Positions 46,230 to 57,785 of a stretch of DNA of 64,000 nt are shown here, piece by piece. The notes under the pieces were generated by a model, which saw only the letters and a list, made by a program, of their open reading frames with translations, had not been told where the DNA came from and did no database searches. The translations under genes were made by a program, and so were the position numbers. Source of the stretch: Prosapia bicincta (Eukaryota; Arthropoda; Insecta; Hemiptera; Cercopidae). Position 1 is the first letter of the stretch, and every line of letters begins with the position of its first letter. The stretch is taken from contig JBAIZL010000003.1 in the NCBI GenBank assembly GCA_036971475.1, positions 106,990,070-107,054,069 of the forward strand, in the 5' to 3' direction.

Positions 46230-46647
46230 GGTATTGCTATACCACTGATTCGATCACCATGAAACTTAGGGAAATTAATGAGTACATTTCTAGGAATGTT
46301 TCTGACAACGTAATATTTTCCAACATGTAATTTTTGAGTGCCAAAATAGCATAAGAAATGTGATTTTATTTCTTATCTCAAGACATTTCATTGAATTCAT
46401 TTCAAGTTTTGGTTGCTAGACAACACTCAACAATCTAAAACTATTTTCTAACACATTTCAAACAATATACAGAATATCGGAATGCACTTCATAAATAGCA
46501 TTCAATCAAGAACTTTTATTGACACGCTTTTCTCAATCGACTACTATAAGTTCAGCTATTATTATGTTAATAAGATACAAAATTAAGTTTAGCTAATGTT
46601 AACACGCCATCATTGACTTTTAGGTGATACGATGTTCAGCGGGTAAG

Positions 46648-46649
<2 letters not shown>
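46230..46649 (+). mobile_element. Helitron-like repeat, unit 2 copy, 5'-truncated
   Basis: Same as 42107-42540 with small deletions. The head AAATGAAAGTTTG is missing. Confidence 0.4.

Positions 46650-46683
<34 letters not shown>
46650..46683. repeat. (TA)n microsatellite
   Basis: About 17 TA units before the inserted foldback arm. Confidence 0.95.
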
Positions 46684-46689
<6 letters not shown>

Positions 46690-46811
46690 CGTTTTCTTGT
46701 TTAATAATTTAAAACAACACAGGTTATTCAAATACAAGAATATTTATTATTTTATATCCAAAGCTTTTCGTTGGCAAACAGTACCAACATCATCAGGAAT
46801 GAAAATTACAA

Positions 46812-46815
<4 letters not shown>
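46684..46815 (-). mobile_element. Single-arm (monomer) copy of foldback family 2 with intact-looking core
   Basis: Bounded by (TA)n on both sides, with the ACGTTTTCTTGTTTAATAA outer end. Core on minus 46756-46800: stem I AUUC/GGAU, junction CUGAUGAU, stem II GUUGG/CCAAC with a 9-nt loop, GAA, AAGCUU, U. It is absent from unit 1, so it was gained in unit 2 or lost from unit 1 after duplication. Confidence 0.8.

Positions 46816-46860
<45 letters not shown>
46816..46860. repeat. (TA)n microsatellite
   Basis: About 22 TA units. Confidence 0.95.
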
Positions 46861-46864
<4 letters not shown>

Positions 46865-47724
46865 ATTGTTACTGTTATTGTTATAATGGATATGTTATTT
46901 TATGTAATTTTTATAAACGTTTACAGTTTTCTAAATTTTATTTTGCATTTTAACCGCTTTACGATCGCGTTTTGATTTAGAAGGTACTTCCATTAAAAAT
47001 TACACCCCTCTTTTCCATTGTAATGAGTTTGTACTGCATTTAATTTTACATCACTGATAAATTATTCATTTTTAATGTCAACATTTGTGTTGCTGACCCC
47101 CTGCAGCGATTGTTAATTTATTGTTTCCAACTACGAATTGAAAACATAAACATAACGGAGTTTCTTTTACATTTTGCATTTAAAAACAAATCATTGTATT
47201 AGAACTACACTTTAATAAGCAATATATATGACAATGCAAACCTGTTATTAATGAATGAAATCGAAAAGGATTCGAATAATCATTGCAGTGCAATATTCAT
47301 GAATCTAACAAATGTGTTTGTTGAAACCTCTGTAGTTGTAATTTTAATGATGTGTACAATGATTATAGTAAAATTATTGAGAAATTTTAATCAAGAAAGT
47401 CAAAAAGTGTTTTAGAGTAACTAGATAGAATTTACATTGTAATTTAATTAGACCAGTTTTGCATAACTTATTATTAAGTATAAGGTTTAACGTTGAATGA
47501 AGATAAATTGTCCCGCGGAGCTCCTGTAGATCTCTCGTGGCCCCCCGGGGAGTCGGTGGACTTAAAGCGCGTTAGACACACCACGCTACAGTTAGTAGTT
47601 GTAGTGAAGCATATAATAACACAGGTAGAATGGTACACGATACAAGAAGACTAGATATGATATTTGTTCTTGATAAAAATTAAATAAAATTATTTCCTGA
47701 AAAAGTATGAATAAATAAATGTCT
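46861..47724. other. Unit 2 unique block, no gene
   Basis: Paralogue of 42626-43481. Confidence 0.5.
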
Positions 47725-47733
47725 TCACACACA

Positions 47734-47774
<41 letters not shown>

Positions 47775-47817
47775 ACACACACACACACATACACATATAT
47801 ATATATATATATATATA
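47725..47817. repeat. (CA)n with CATACA variants, then (TA)n
   Basis: Short paralogue of the 260-bp array at 43482. Confidence 0.95.
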
Positions 47818-48439
47818 CAGAAACACACCTGCGTTTATAAATTTATGAAATCGACTTGATGTGAAGCAAGCTTAAAGAAATATATATAATTGATAATAAA
47901 CAAAATGTTATAACCGAATCAAGCATTGAAAATTTATATTTTTGAAAATCTCTTGAAATTTTTAAATAGGTGTTTTGCACGATTAAAATTATATTTATCG
48001 AATTTAAAAATTGAAATATATAAATCTTGGAAATGTAGATGTTATTAAAAAATACAACTAAAGCTTTAATTGTTGTATTTATCGCAAACGAGAGCGCGTG
48101 CTTGTGTTGGGGGTGAGAGAGGGTGGGTTTTGTGCTGTTTTGTCCAGAGGCTACTCTGTTGTTTGTAGCTATAAGATATTATTGCTTAACTAAGGCAATT
48201 AACCTAAGGCTGTGGTCTTTAGTTGAATATCTAGTGTTATTTGTCGCACAGGGAGGGCATAGATAGGAGCATGCCTCTGTCTCCTTGTTGGGTTACAGTT
48301 CCAAACAATGTCAATAGTAATGATTGTTTAAGCAACTCATTAAGACAATGCATTCAGGAAGAAGAAATGAATTGTGGTTACAGTAAGTGGTGTTAGTGAT
48401 GATGACCTTATTTTCGTTTTCGCCTAGGAAAAATATAAA
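47818..48439. other. Unit 2 block, no gene
   Basis: Paralogue of 43746-44369, with an extra CATTGAAAATTTATATTTTTG near 47925. Confidence 0.45.
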
Positions 48440-48489
48440 ATATTAAGAACAATAACTAGTAATAATGGAGAATAATAATTACAAATAAC

Positions 48490-48524
<35 letters not shown>

Positions 48525-49205
48525 CAACAACAAAAACAACAACAACAATAATAATAATAATAAATAATTAATAACAATAATAATAAAATAATAACAGCTA
48601 AAATAACAATAATAATAATATTATTAATAATACCACCACCAACAACAATAATAATATAAAATATAGCAATAGTAACAATTATTTAGCATTAATAATAATA
48701 AGTACTAATAATATTAATATTAATTAGTAATAAAAATATTATTTATAATCTATATAATTATATTTATTAAAACCAACTAAAATAATAATGGTACTACTAT
48801 TATTAATAACAATATGTATTTCCTTTTTGAACCTTATTTGAGTTTTCGCCAGGAAAAAAATTAAAATAATAAGAACACAAAGTAGTAATAATAAAGAAGA
48901 TAATTTACAAGTAATAATAATTATAATATTATTTATAATAATAAATAATTAGTAAAAATTATAATAATACTATTAACAACAACAACAATAATAATATATA
49001 ATAATGGTAATAATAATAAAAAATAGTAGCCTAATAGTAACTAATACTTAGTATTATTATTAATAAGTACTTTATAATATTATTAATAAGTAATTATAAG
49101 TAGTAATAAAACATATTAATTATTACATTTATAATTATAGTACGTAATATCAACTAAAATAATAATTGTACTACTACTAATAGTAATAATCTGTGTTAAT
49201 AACAA
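48440..49205. repeat. AAT/AAC trinucleotide-rich low-complexity block, unit 2
   Basis: Paralogue of 44370-45075, with a longer uninterrupted (AAT)n at about 48490-48520. Confidence 0.9.
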
Positions 49206-49223
49206 ATAATAAGTACTGACTGT

Positions 49224-49586
49224 ATGGGCCGAAAACAGCTGTGTTTACAATTATTCGCCCTCCTAATGGGAACGTTTGAGTGGACCTTGTCTAAAGACTC
49301 GATACGGATAACGTGGAGAAACAATTACGGACACAGTGTACGAATTACATACAGTTTATTAACACTGTATCTCGGGAAACGACTTCCAGCACTTGCTATC
49401 GTTGTCTGGGGCCACGAAGGGGGTGATAAATCCCTGCAAAGCCCTCTTTCCTTCCTACATAAATCACGTGCAAGTGCAGCAAACATTAGTGGAGCCAAAC
49501 CACTCTACGTTCCCTTCCGGTTGATGGGGAAACATAAAACTCTAGGTGAAAGATTCACGGAAACACACTTCATCACAGTAATGTGA
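49224..49586 (+). CDS. Hypothetical 120-aa frame, doubtful
   Basis: Begins MGRKQLCLQLFALL and ends with GERFTETHFITVM. I recognise no domain. The frame lies in a GC-richer 370-bp island next to the AAT block and is broken in unit 1 by one base. A hydrophobic start (LCLQLFALLMG) could mimic a signal peptide. No promoter, splice or polyadenylation evidence. It could equally be chance or a transposon remnant. Confidence 0.2.
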   Translation: MGRKQLCLQLFALLMGTFEWTLSKDSIRITWRNNYGHSVRITYSLLTLYLGKRLPALAIVVWGHEGGDKSLQSPLSFLHKSRASAANISGAKPLYVPFRLMGKHKTLGERFTETHFITVM

Positions 49587-50010
49587 CGTCACAAAGCCTA
49601 ATGATAACATTTTGCATTATAAAGACTTTTAAACATATGTAAATTGTGTTAGTACTAATTTTCAATGCTTAGTAGTGCCTATACTAAATTACCTCTGAAT
49701 GTAGTTATAGTGTGAACTATACATCGACTTATTAGGGGCAGAGGGTATCCGGACATACTGAGTGAGTTAAATACGTTTATGGTGCCCCTTCAAATAATAC
49801 TGCTACCACTCTCAAGCAACACAAAGACAAAACACACATCACAACATTCAACAAAGTCACACATATACCTAGCGAATAAGATCACCTTATAAGGCGAATA
49901 AAATACCTTCTATGGTATCGATAAGGGAAAGGCATCATTACACCTCGTAATGACTAGGAGGCACTTGGTTATGCCTACAGAAGAGATCAGGTCTACTTTC
50001 AGGTAGACAA
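49587..50010. other. Unit 2 block, no gene
   Basis: Paralogue of 45440-45875. Nothing recognised. Confidence 0.45.
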
Positions 50011-50097
50011 CGAAAAGCTTTGAATTGTAAATTCAATTATAATTCTTGTATTTGTACTTTGACTTAGTTCTTTATTAATACACAAGCATACATATTG

Positions 50098-50098
<1 letters not shown>
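50011..50098 (+). mobile_element. Single foldback arm (element 3 family), unit 2
   Basis: Same as 45876-45964, ending CATATTGCGATATA. Confidence 0.75.
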
Positions 50099-50138
<40 letters not shown>

Positions 50139-50157
50139 ATATATATATATATATATA
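50099..50157. repeat. (TA)n, right border of the tandem duplication
   Basis: TA array with one TTTTA interruption. The DNA beyond it no longer matches unit 1. Confidence 0.95.
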
Positions 50158-50164
50158 CGTTTAA

Positions 50165-50580
50165 CCACAGAAAATCCAAGTCAGCTGATCATGTTCTAAG
50201 TTTCAGATAAATTTAAAAAAAACACTAATATTAACAAAAAATTTCAAAGTCAACTTATAACATAAAATCAGCTGTTTTATGAAATCATACATCACTTATT
50301 TTAAATCAAATGGTAAGAAATAGCTATATTGCATACCTTGCCCCTTTTGTAAAAAGTCTTTCAACCATATAAAACTAAAATCAATTCATTAAGTTTAATT
50401 AATAAATTCACATTTGATACAACTGCAATTACATCAAGTATCTCTATTACTATTTTAAGAAAGTGTATTTGAACTTGATTGAACGAATAAAAAGTGTTTT
50501 AATAACGATTGAATATTTTAGTGAGATATGTACAAGAAGAGTTAAAACTAATAGAAGGAATTGAATAATCAACCTGAAAT
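50165..50580 (+). repeat. SINE-like repeat (AACAGCTGTT family)
   Basis: CAAGTCAGCTGATCATGTT, AAATCAGCTGTTTTATGAAA, ACATCAAGTATCTCTATTAC, GATTGAATATTTTAGTGAGATATG, then ACAAGAAGAGTTAAAACTAATAGAAGGAATTG. Confidence 0.6.
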
Positions 50581-50890
50581 TAGTTAAAGCTTTAAATATA
50601 AAAAATGTTTAACAGTTTTAAAAGTTTGATTTTTAATAAAAATGACACACAATAACTCATTTGATTTCAACAAAGGGCTTATCCCATATTCTCAATTGTT
50701 TTCGTTTTAGGAGATTGTAAAATTTTATAGCCTACAAATTAGACTGAGAGTCAGCTATACTCAATCAACAGTGTTTATTAGCTTTTAGGTTTATTTTTTT
50801 TTATTCATTCAATATTGTGTTTAATGCATTGGTTTTGTAAATGAAAATGTATTTCTGTAAATGATATCTCTCAAAATGATTGGCTTACAA

Positions 50891-50893
<3 letters not shown>
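50581..50893. other. Intergenic, nothing recognised
   Basis: No feature that I can support. Confidence 0.4.
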
Positions 50894-50933
<40 letters not shown>

Positions 50934-50945
50934 TTATTTAAATAA

Positions 50946-50998
<53 letters not shown>
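50894..50998. repeat. Two (TA)n arrays split by TTATTTATTTAAATAAGG
   Basis: TA at 50894-50930 and 50949-50998. Confidence 0.95.
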
Positions 50999-51001
<3 letters not shown>

Positions 51002-51435
51002 GTTTAGTAATAGTAATTTTATTTGAATCTAAGAGATTTTATTTCTTTAAATAATAATTAGATCAGAATTGCTTCAAGTTCTTATTTGAATGTCTTACGT
51101 TGAAAATACTGATTTTAATATTAAGACATGCATTTACTTCCGAAACAAGTAATGTAGAAAAACATTTTTAAGGCAATTCCTTCTGGTGTCGACAGAGAAG
51201 AAATTAATTTTAGTAATTTTTTATTTATAACAATATTAACTGGCAAAATTTCTTTGGAATTTTTCATTTTTCTCTCTGTACAGTATGTGCCGTTGGACTA
51301 TTATTCTTGTTTGTTACTGTTTATTCCTTTTTTTTCATTTTTAATTTATGAAACTGATGGTGATCTATAATTGCTCATTCTATCCACGTATTGTAATGCT
51401 TCATTATTGTAAGGACCTTTGCCTCATAATTTCAT
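50999..51435. other. Intergenic, nothing recognised
   Basis: No feature that I can support. Confidence 0.4.
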
Positions 51436-51439
51436 ATAC

Positions 51440-51606
51440 ATCTATTATCTATGGGAAAGTTGGCTCACTGCCAAATTGCTGATATCAAACAAGTAGTTCT
51501 TCAGTTCGAATCCGGACGGGACATCAAGATTTTTAAGGGTAAATTAATAAATAAATATTTTTAAAAACTGCAGTAACATCAATTGTCATACACTATAGGT
51601 TGAAAA

Positions 51607-51608
<2 letters not shown>
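51440..51608 (+). mobile_element. tRNA-derived SINE, short
   Basis: Head GAAAGTTGGCTCACTGCC (A-box region) and CAGTTCGAATCCGGACGGG with B-box GTTCGAATCC, about 50 nt apart as in a tRNA. Then AAAACTGCAGTAACATCAATTG and the family tail into (TA)n. It shares its tail with the headless AACAGCTGTT repeats. Confidence 0.65.

Positions 51609-51665
<57 letters not shown>
51609..51665. repeat. (TA)n microsatellite
   Basis: About 27 TA units. Confidence 0.95.
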
Positions 51666-51666
<1 letters not shown>

Positions 51667-51832
51667 CGCAATATGTATTGTTGTGTATTAATAAAGAACA
51701 AAAGTCAAAATACAAATACAAGAATTATAATTGAATTTACAATTCTAATTGTATTATTGAATTACAATTGTAATTCATTGTAAATTCAATTATAATTCTT
51801 GTATTTGTATTTTGACTTTTGTTCTTTATATA
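51666..51832. mobile_element. Core-less derivative of foldback family 3
   Basis: Arms identical to element 3 (CAAAAGTCAAAATACAAATA and its complement) meet at a short centre with AATTGTATTATTGAATTACAATTG. The hammerhead-like core is gone from both arms. (TA)n on both sides. Confidence 0.8.
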
Positions 51833-51900
51833 TATATATATCTATATATATATAAGGAGAGTGTGACGTATTAGAAGGAATCGAATGAAGTGACGTGAGG
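51833..51900 (+). repeat. (TA)n and a fragment of the SINE-like 3' end
   Basis: TA to 51853, then AGGAGAGTGTGACGTATTAG and AAGGAATCGAATGAAG, matching the segment after the tail at 18805-18838. Confidence 0.5.
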
Positions 51901-52727
51901 GCACGGCTTTTTCCTGGTATTAGTATACAATAGAAATGCCTACAAGGCTGTTAGTCCTATATTAATTACATTGCTCTGTGGTAGAGGCCGGTCGAGGCCA
52001 TCTAACCAGGTTGGGAACAAGGATTTTAGAATGAAACATTGATTCTGTCTATGTTAACGATAATTATGACCTAAGGGGGGTGAGGGGTGAGTTTATCCAA
52101 ACGATCCTTTGTAAGAAGTTGGGGGAATTTATTATTTTTCGAGGTAAAGAAAATTTATGGAGGTTTCTGTTTCAAGTTATATGTTGGAGCTGTGGAAAAC
52201 TTCTATTAAAAAGGAGCCAAGGATTTGATATATTTTATCGCCTAATATATTTTATATCCACGGTAATATAAAATTAGGAATGCATCAATAAGATTTACAT
52301 TATATAGAAAGTAAATTCGGAAAATTCTTACCATAGTAAACAATTTGTTTCTCACATTTGATTTAAGCGAGCTTCAACACGGAATTCATAAATAGAGAAG
52401 GCATTCGTAAGTAACACGTATCGAGTACCATAATATTTAAATCACAGAAAAGAACTGTTATTTTCATTTCCACATTTTTAATATTTTAAAGTATTATTAA
52501 GTTATTTTATCTTAAATGGGCTCTAGTTTTTCGTGAACGGCACAAAAATAAGAAACCCATAACGTTTTTTTTAAAAGAATCAATAAACAATATTGAGAAA
52601 TCGCTGTTATAAAATGCATTAAATCAATTAATTTATCAATCAAATGTACTTTCCCAATATTTCTAGGTCAAAAAGTTTACATTTTCTACCAACGGAAATA
52701 TTAGTAATTAACATTCATATATAGACC

Positions 52728-52728
<1 letters not shown>
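51901..52728. other. Intergenic, nothing recognised
   Basis: The frame at 52080-52271 has no motif. Confidence 0.4.

Positions 52729-52785
<57 letters not shown>
52729..52785. repeat. (TA)n microsatellite
   Basis: About 28 TA units. Confidence 0.95.
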
Positions 52786-52787
<2 letters not shown>

Positions 52788-53346
52788 CATATATAATATA
52801 AATCTATTCTTTTGTATATTATTAGCATTTTATAGTTTAGAACAACTGTTTAACTTTACTTTGCATCAGGTATTTGTCAACCACTATTGTCAGAATTTTC
52901 AAGAGCCTCTTATAATATTGAGGAACAAAATATTGAATCTAGAAATAACCTAACCATATTGTAGAGTTTCTTGTGTTTTTGCTTGACTCGACACATGGAA
53001 TCAGCTGTAGGTTAGTGAAAAGCTTAAATGTTTAGGTAAAATGTAATTTTTGATTATAATAAGTTCATATACCCATATGTAATATAAAACCATGCCTGTT
53101 GCATATTATTAGCATTTTATAGTTTAGAACAACTGTTTAACTTTACTTTGCATCAGGTATTTGTCAACCACTATTGTCAGAATTTTCAAGAGCCTCTTAT
53201 AATATTGATTAACAAAATATTGAATCTAGAAATAACCTAACCATATTGTAGGGTATCTTGTGTTTTTGCTTGAATCGTCCCATGGAATCAGCTGTAGGCT
53301 AGTGGAAAGATTAAATGTTTAGGTAAAATGTAAATTTTGAGCGGAA
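52783..53346. repeat. 287-bp tandem duplication
   Basis: TACCCATAT(A/G)TAATATAAA starts both copies at 52783 and 53070. ATTAGCATTTTATAGTTTAG is at 52821 and 53108. Identity is high throughout, including CATGGAATCAGCTGTAGG. Confidence 0.9.
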
Positions 53347-54285
53347 GACAAGAAACCTCGAGGTAGAAAAGTGAGAAATGAGATGATTTCAGAATTCCAT
53401 TTATTCATAGGTAAAATATTTTGTAGCATTTGTTATGAACTAAAAATACAGTAATAGAGTTTATGCTCGAAGGTTTTAAGACAAGTTTGGATTTGGTAAA
53501 ACTAATATCTAGCCTAAGTGGATAAAAAATAAATAAAATTTATTAATCTATTTATTTATTTTATCTTTTTTTTTTAAATGAATATTGGAAATTGGGAAAA
53601 CTACCACTAGGAGACAACAGGGGTAGATTAAGCTAGAACTTCAGGCCTGACCTTTAAGTGGCATTCAAGTGACGGTGAACTAAAGTCACGCAGCACACGG
53701 CGAGAAGTGTCCCTAAAAACGTAACACCGCCGTTAAATTAATCGATTCCCTGATAAATTAACATAAATAGATAAGAATCGTCAGGGCGAACGCGTTAATA
53801 TCCCGCTGGCGCCAAGCGGAGACGCTGCTATGCATTGTATTTTTCTTACAACAATGAACCTCTGACACTTTAGTCTATTCAATTCTTTTCTTCTTAACTC
53901 CACCTAATTTCAAAGCAAATAGTCTCCACTTTAATCCTGTTCTACAATGGTGTGTTTTATATGCAAATTCTCAATATGAGTTTATATAATAGCTGCTGAT
54001 ATTATAGTGAGTATATTAAATATTTATTTCACAGTTAAACTTAGACAACACAGATTAATAATCGATATAAGCTTTTAATAAATTAAATTATTTCTTACTT
54101 GTACGTACGTTATAGCAGCTCAAATCTGCCTATTATTGAGCCATTGTATTGAATATTTATAAAGTTTTCTATTGAAGCTAATAATATTCACACAATTTCT
54201 TCGTAACAGCTATATAACATATTATACTATATTTATTTAATTTCATTGCAAGCACTTGGCTTATTTCCTTGGCTTAGTACCAATG
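53347..54285. other. Intergenic; possible conserved non-coding island 53600-53850
   Basis: 53680-53840 is GC-richer (CACGCAGCACACGGCGAGAAG, GCGAACGCGTTAATATCCCG, GGCGCCAAGCGGAGACG) and includes ATTAATCGATT, TGATAAATTA and CTGATAA-type homeodomain/GATA-like words. No frame. Only a suggestion of regulatory DNA. Confidence 0.25.
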
Positions 54286-54289
54286 AAAG

Positions 54290-55065
54290 TATACGAATAA
54301 TAAAAAAAGGTAAACTACAAATAATACGATAAATAATAAATTAAATAATACAATAAACAAAATAATGGACGTTAGAATAAACAATATGATCGACAGTATG
54401 ATAAACAATGCAACAAATAATACAATAGAAAATAACAATACAAAACATAATAGAGAATTGAATAGGAAATATAGTGTACAGTGCTATAGGTTTTATAAGC
54501 GTATAAGTAAATAATACAATAGGCGATATAATAGACTGTACAATTCACAATATAATAGTCAGCAAAATAATCAGTGCAATAGACTATATACTAAACAATG
54601 TCTTAGCTATAAAATAAAGAATACAATTGACAATAAAACAAACAACACAATAAATGATACAATTGATAATAAAATATACAGAAAGATAAATATTACAATT
54701 GAAATATAATAAACAATACAATTCACTACATAATAGATTGTAAAATAAGCAATGCAAAACACGATATAATAAACAATCTCACACTATACAATAAAGATAC
54801 AATAGACAATAAAACAAGTAATACAATAAACAATATAAATGGGAAACAAAATATTTAGAAAAATAAACATTACAATGGGAAATGTAATAAACGATACAAC
54901 TGACTACATAATAGATAGCAAATCAATCAATGCAATAGAAGATGATAAACAGTTTCTTAGACTATAAAATAAAAAATATATAAAGCAATAGAATAGATAA
55001 TATACTAAGAAATACAACAGACATCACAATAGACTTAAGAGTGAAAATAAATTGCTTTAAGAACT
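54290..55065. repeat. Cryptic low-complexity block of ACAATA/ATAAAC words
   Basis: About 770 bp built from short words such as AATACAATAGACAATA, AATAAACAATA and GATAATACAA, spaced irregularly every 10-15 bp. No coding signal. Confidence 0.75.
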
Positions 55066-55640
55066 AGAAAACATTTGGCTTATGCTTACGTTCTTTAAGC
55101 ACATCTGCTACTTTTTCGGAACCAAGTTTATCTGAACGCATTCAATCAAATTGTCTGATAAACAAATTTTCGAACATCTATATAAATCGGTCGGCTATCA
55201 TTTCATTGACGTTTTCACTTCTATCGGCCAGTTCCACGACTGTCATATGTTTTTCCTACGCATTCTATTTACCTTTTACTTCAACCTACTACATTTCAGT
55301 TTTACAAGTTTCACATTTTCAACTCTATATATGAAATCTGAAAATATGCTTTCATTATAATAAAAAACAATTTCCATTAGGGTAAAATGTATTCAGTTTT
55401 AATTATTTAGCCGCCCGGGCACCTGACGTGTTTGGATAACACTGCAAAGCCTCCTGTCAGATAAAATAATATGACGTATAACAAAAATTATTAAAATCTG
55501 TTAATTCATTAATTAACAAAAGATAAAATCGATTACTAGCCACATATAAATAACATATCTGGAATATATATATATGAATACACACAATTAAAGTAAATAA
55601 AATAATCAATTATGCTAATGTATCAAAATGTATACTGAAA
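55066..55640. other. Intergenic, nothing recognised
   Basis: The 69-codon frame at 55151-55360 has no motif. Confidence 0.4.
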
Positions 55641-55694
55641 ACACACACACACGCCCACACACACACACACACACACACGTATATATATATATAT
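55641..55694. repeat. (CA)n then (TA)n
   Basis: CA to 55677, TA to 55693. Confidence 0.95.
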
Positions 55695-55929
55695 TTAACT
55701 TTGCAACACTGTTTTCTTGTATTCATTTACCACTTTCATTATATGTACTTAATCGAGAATCTTACTTGGTATTTATGCGAGTTAACTTTCAGAAATTGAT
55801 AGTATCACCATTGTCGAGCAACACTAAAACCCTTGGTCAGTATGCTCGACAATGGAGATTCTATCAATCTTTGACAGTTAACTCGCATAAATACCAAGTA
55901 AGATTCTTGTTTAAGTACATATAGTGAAA

Positions 55930-55933
<4 letters not shown>
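55695..55933. mobile_element. Diverged single unit of the array foldback family (family 13)
   Basis: Arms share CGAGAATCTTACTTGGTATT and its complement. Right core, plus 55841-55889: stem I UAUGC/GCAUA (5 perfect pairs), junction UCGACAAU, stem II GGAGAU/AUCUUU (two G-U pairs), GAC (for GAA), stem III AGUUAACU, C. Outer end GTTTTCTTGTATTC on the left. Confidence 0.8.
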
Positions 55934-55976
<43 letters not shown>

Positions 55977-55991
55977 GTACATATATTGAAA

Positions 55992-56036
<45 letters not shown>

Positions 56037-56051
56037 GTACATATAGTGAAA

Positions 56052-56107
<56 letters not shown>
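55934..56107. repeat. Three tandem (TA)n blocks separated by a 30-bp foldback end
   Basis: TTTATGTACATATA(G/T)TGAAAGTGA precedes each TA run (about 55911, 55973, 56033). This is the outermost 25 bp of the family 13 unit repeated without the rest. Confidence 0.85.
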
Positions 56108-56112
<5 letters not shown>

Positions 56113-56880
56113 TTATATTGTGGGTAGATAAGTGGGTAATAAGTATTACCCGTTACTACAACCTCGTACAGAAAATGATCCGTGTTTTACTTCGTGTAGT
56201 AATAAACATAAATATTAAAAACAAAATTTAACCTAATATTTTGTAACTTTACTGTAATATATATATAAGTGAAGCTTTTTTTACATAGAAATTTTGAGGT
56301 TGTTGTGAAATCAGAGTAAGTGTTTATTTTTTCAAATCTTTTTGTTCGAACAGTCACAGCTTTAAGTTCTTTATTTTTCTGTAATCTTGGACTCTTTCTA
56401 CAAATTTATAATATAATTTTGTAATATCGATGACGTTTGTAAATCGGTAAATAACAAAAGTAAACCTCCAAATTCACAGCTGTTGGCGATATTTATGCAG
56501 ATTAACGCCAAGGACATGTTTAGTTGGGTTGCGGAAATCAGGATTAATTTTGTAATGACTGGAGATGAAAGTTTATCGGGAAATCATGCGCCATAATAAC
56601 AAAAGAGACCAGGATAATCGCCTCCTCGCTGTAGCTCATTTATCCCAGGATTATCAAAGTTAAACCAGCCAATAATGCACCTCGTCGTTGGTTCCGATCG
56701 TACAATTTAAATATCTCTTTAACCCTTGATTAAACCGAAATTAATAATGGATTCTATAGCCGAGTAGATTTAAACATATTCGAGCGGTATTTAAGGAAAA
56801 TATTTAAAAAAATAAATAATAATACACCTTTACAAAATCAATAATTTATTCTTCAATCAGGTCTTACAAGAAAGTCATCA
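56108..56880. other. Intergenic; candidate conserved non-coding element 56480-56760
   Basis: About 280 bp of balanced composition with many transcription-factor-like words: GGATTA (twice; Otx/bicoid type), ATTATCAAAG (TCF type), TTAATAATGG, GATTAACGCC. No open frame. Regulatory function is a guess from composition. Confidence 0.3.
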
Positions 56881-57070
56881 TTAGCTGAGTATAGGTACAA
56901 CATATAGTTACTCGAATAACTAAAATTTATATTTCAATTAAATAAAAATCTTTCAGTTACAATTTACATTTAGATATTATCGGCCACTGATGATGACTTT
57001 GTCCTTAAAACGCGTCTGAGAAGTATACTATTGATTGTGAGTTGAGTTAGCTATAGATTATTGACCTCGG
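56881..57070 (+). mobile_element. Partial foldback family 6 arm with decayed core
   Basis: 56980-57015: junction CUGAUGAU, GACUUUGUC stem, UUAAAA in place of GAA, stem III ACGCGU, C. Stem I is reduced to two pairs. No matching opposite arm was found. Confidence 0.6.
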
Positions 57071-57206
57071 TCACTTGTTCTTAATACTTCTCCTTTCATT
57101 TTAACCAAATCTTTGTGTTTATGTTATAATATTATTGATTAAAAATTGATATGAATATTATTAAATATTATTGATTATATATGATATTTTTAATGTATAA
57201 TATATA

Positions 57207-57372
57207 TATGATAAAGAGTTATTATCTGGAGTACATCCGTTCATTCTGAAGTGCATAAAATCGCAGTTCCGACGTTTCGCTAGAATCAGAACTGCGATTT
57301 TATGCACTTCAGAATGAACGGGTGTGCTCCAGATAATAACTCTTTATGATATTTTTCCATCCGTGAAGAATA
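57207..57372. mobile_element. Foldback element 9, third copy, core truncated
   Basis: GAGTTATTATCTGGAGTAC and its complement at 57330-57347. The centre CCGACGTTTCGCTAGAATCAG keeps only the GAA-ACGU-C half and part of stem II. (TA)n on the right. Confidence 0.75.
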
Positions 57373-57377
57373 CGTAT

Positions 57378-57379
<2 letters not shown>

Positions 57380-57454
<75 letters not shown>
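57380..57454. repeat. (TA)n with AAATA interruption
   Basis: Left border of the tandem foldback array. Confidence 0.95.
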
Positions 57455-57457
<3 letters not shown>

Positions 57458-57728
57458 CTCTTTGCAACACTGTTTTCTTGTATTCACTTATCACTTTCAG
57501 TATATGTACTTAAACAAGAATCTTACTTGGTATTTATGCGAGTTAACTTTCAAAGACAGGTCTTGTCTTACTCGCCCTCATCATCGGGCATACTGCCGGG
57601 GGTTGTAATAGACTGCAGTCTAATACAAGCCCCGGTCAGTGATACTTGATGATGGAAATACTACCAATCTTTGAAAGTACTCTCGCATAAATACCAAGTA
57701 AGATTCTTGTTGAGTACATATAGTGAAA

Positions 57729-57785
<57 letters not shown>

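Larger units (their letters stand above)
46022..50098. repeat. Tandem segmental duplication, unit 2 (4.1 kb)
   Basis: Same order as unit 1. Differences: a (TA)n and 13-bp deletion at about 46220, an extra foldback arm at 46684-46815, a shortened CA array and scattered substitutions. Confidence 0.95.
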
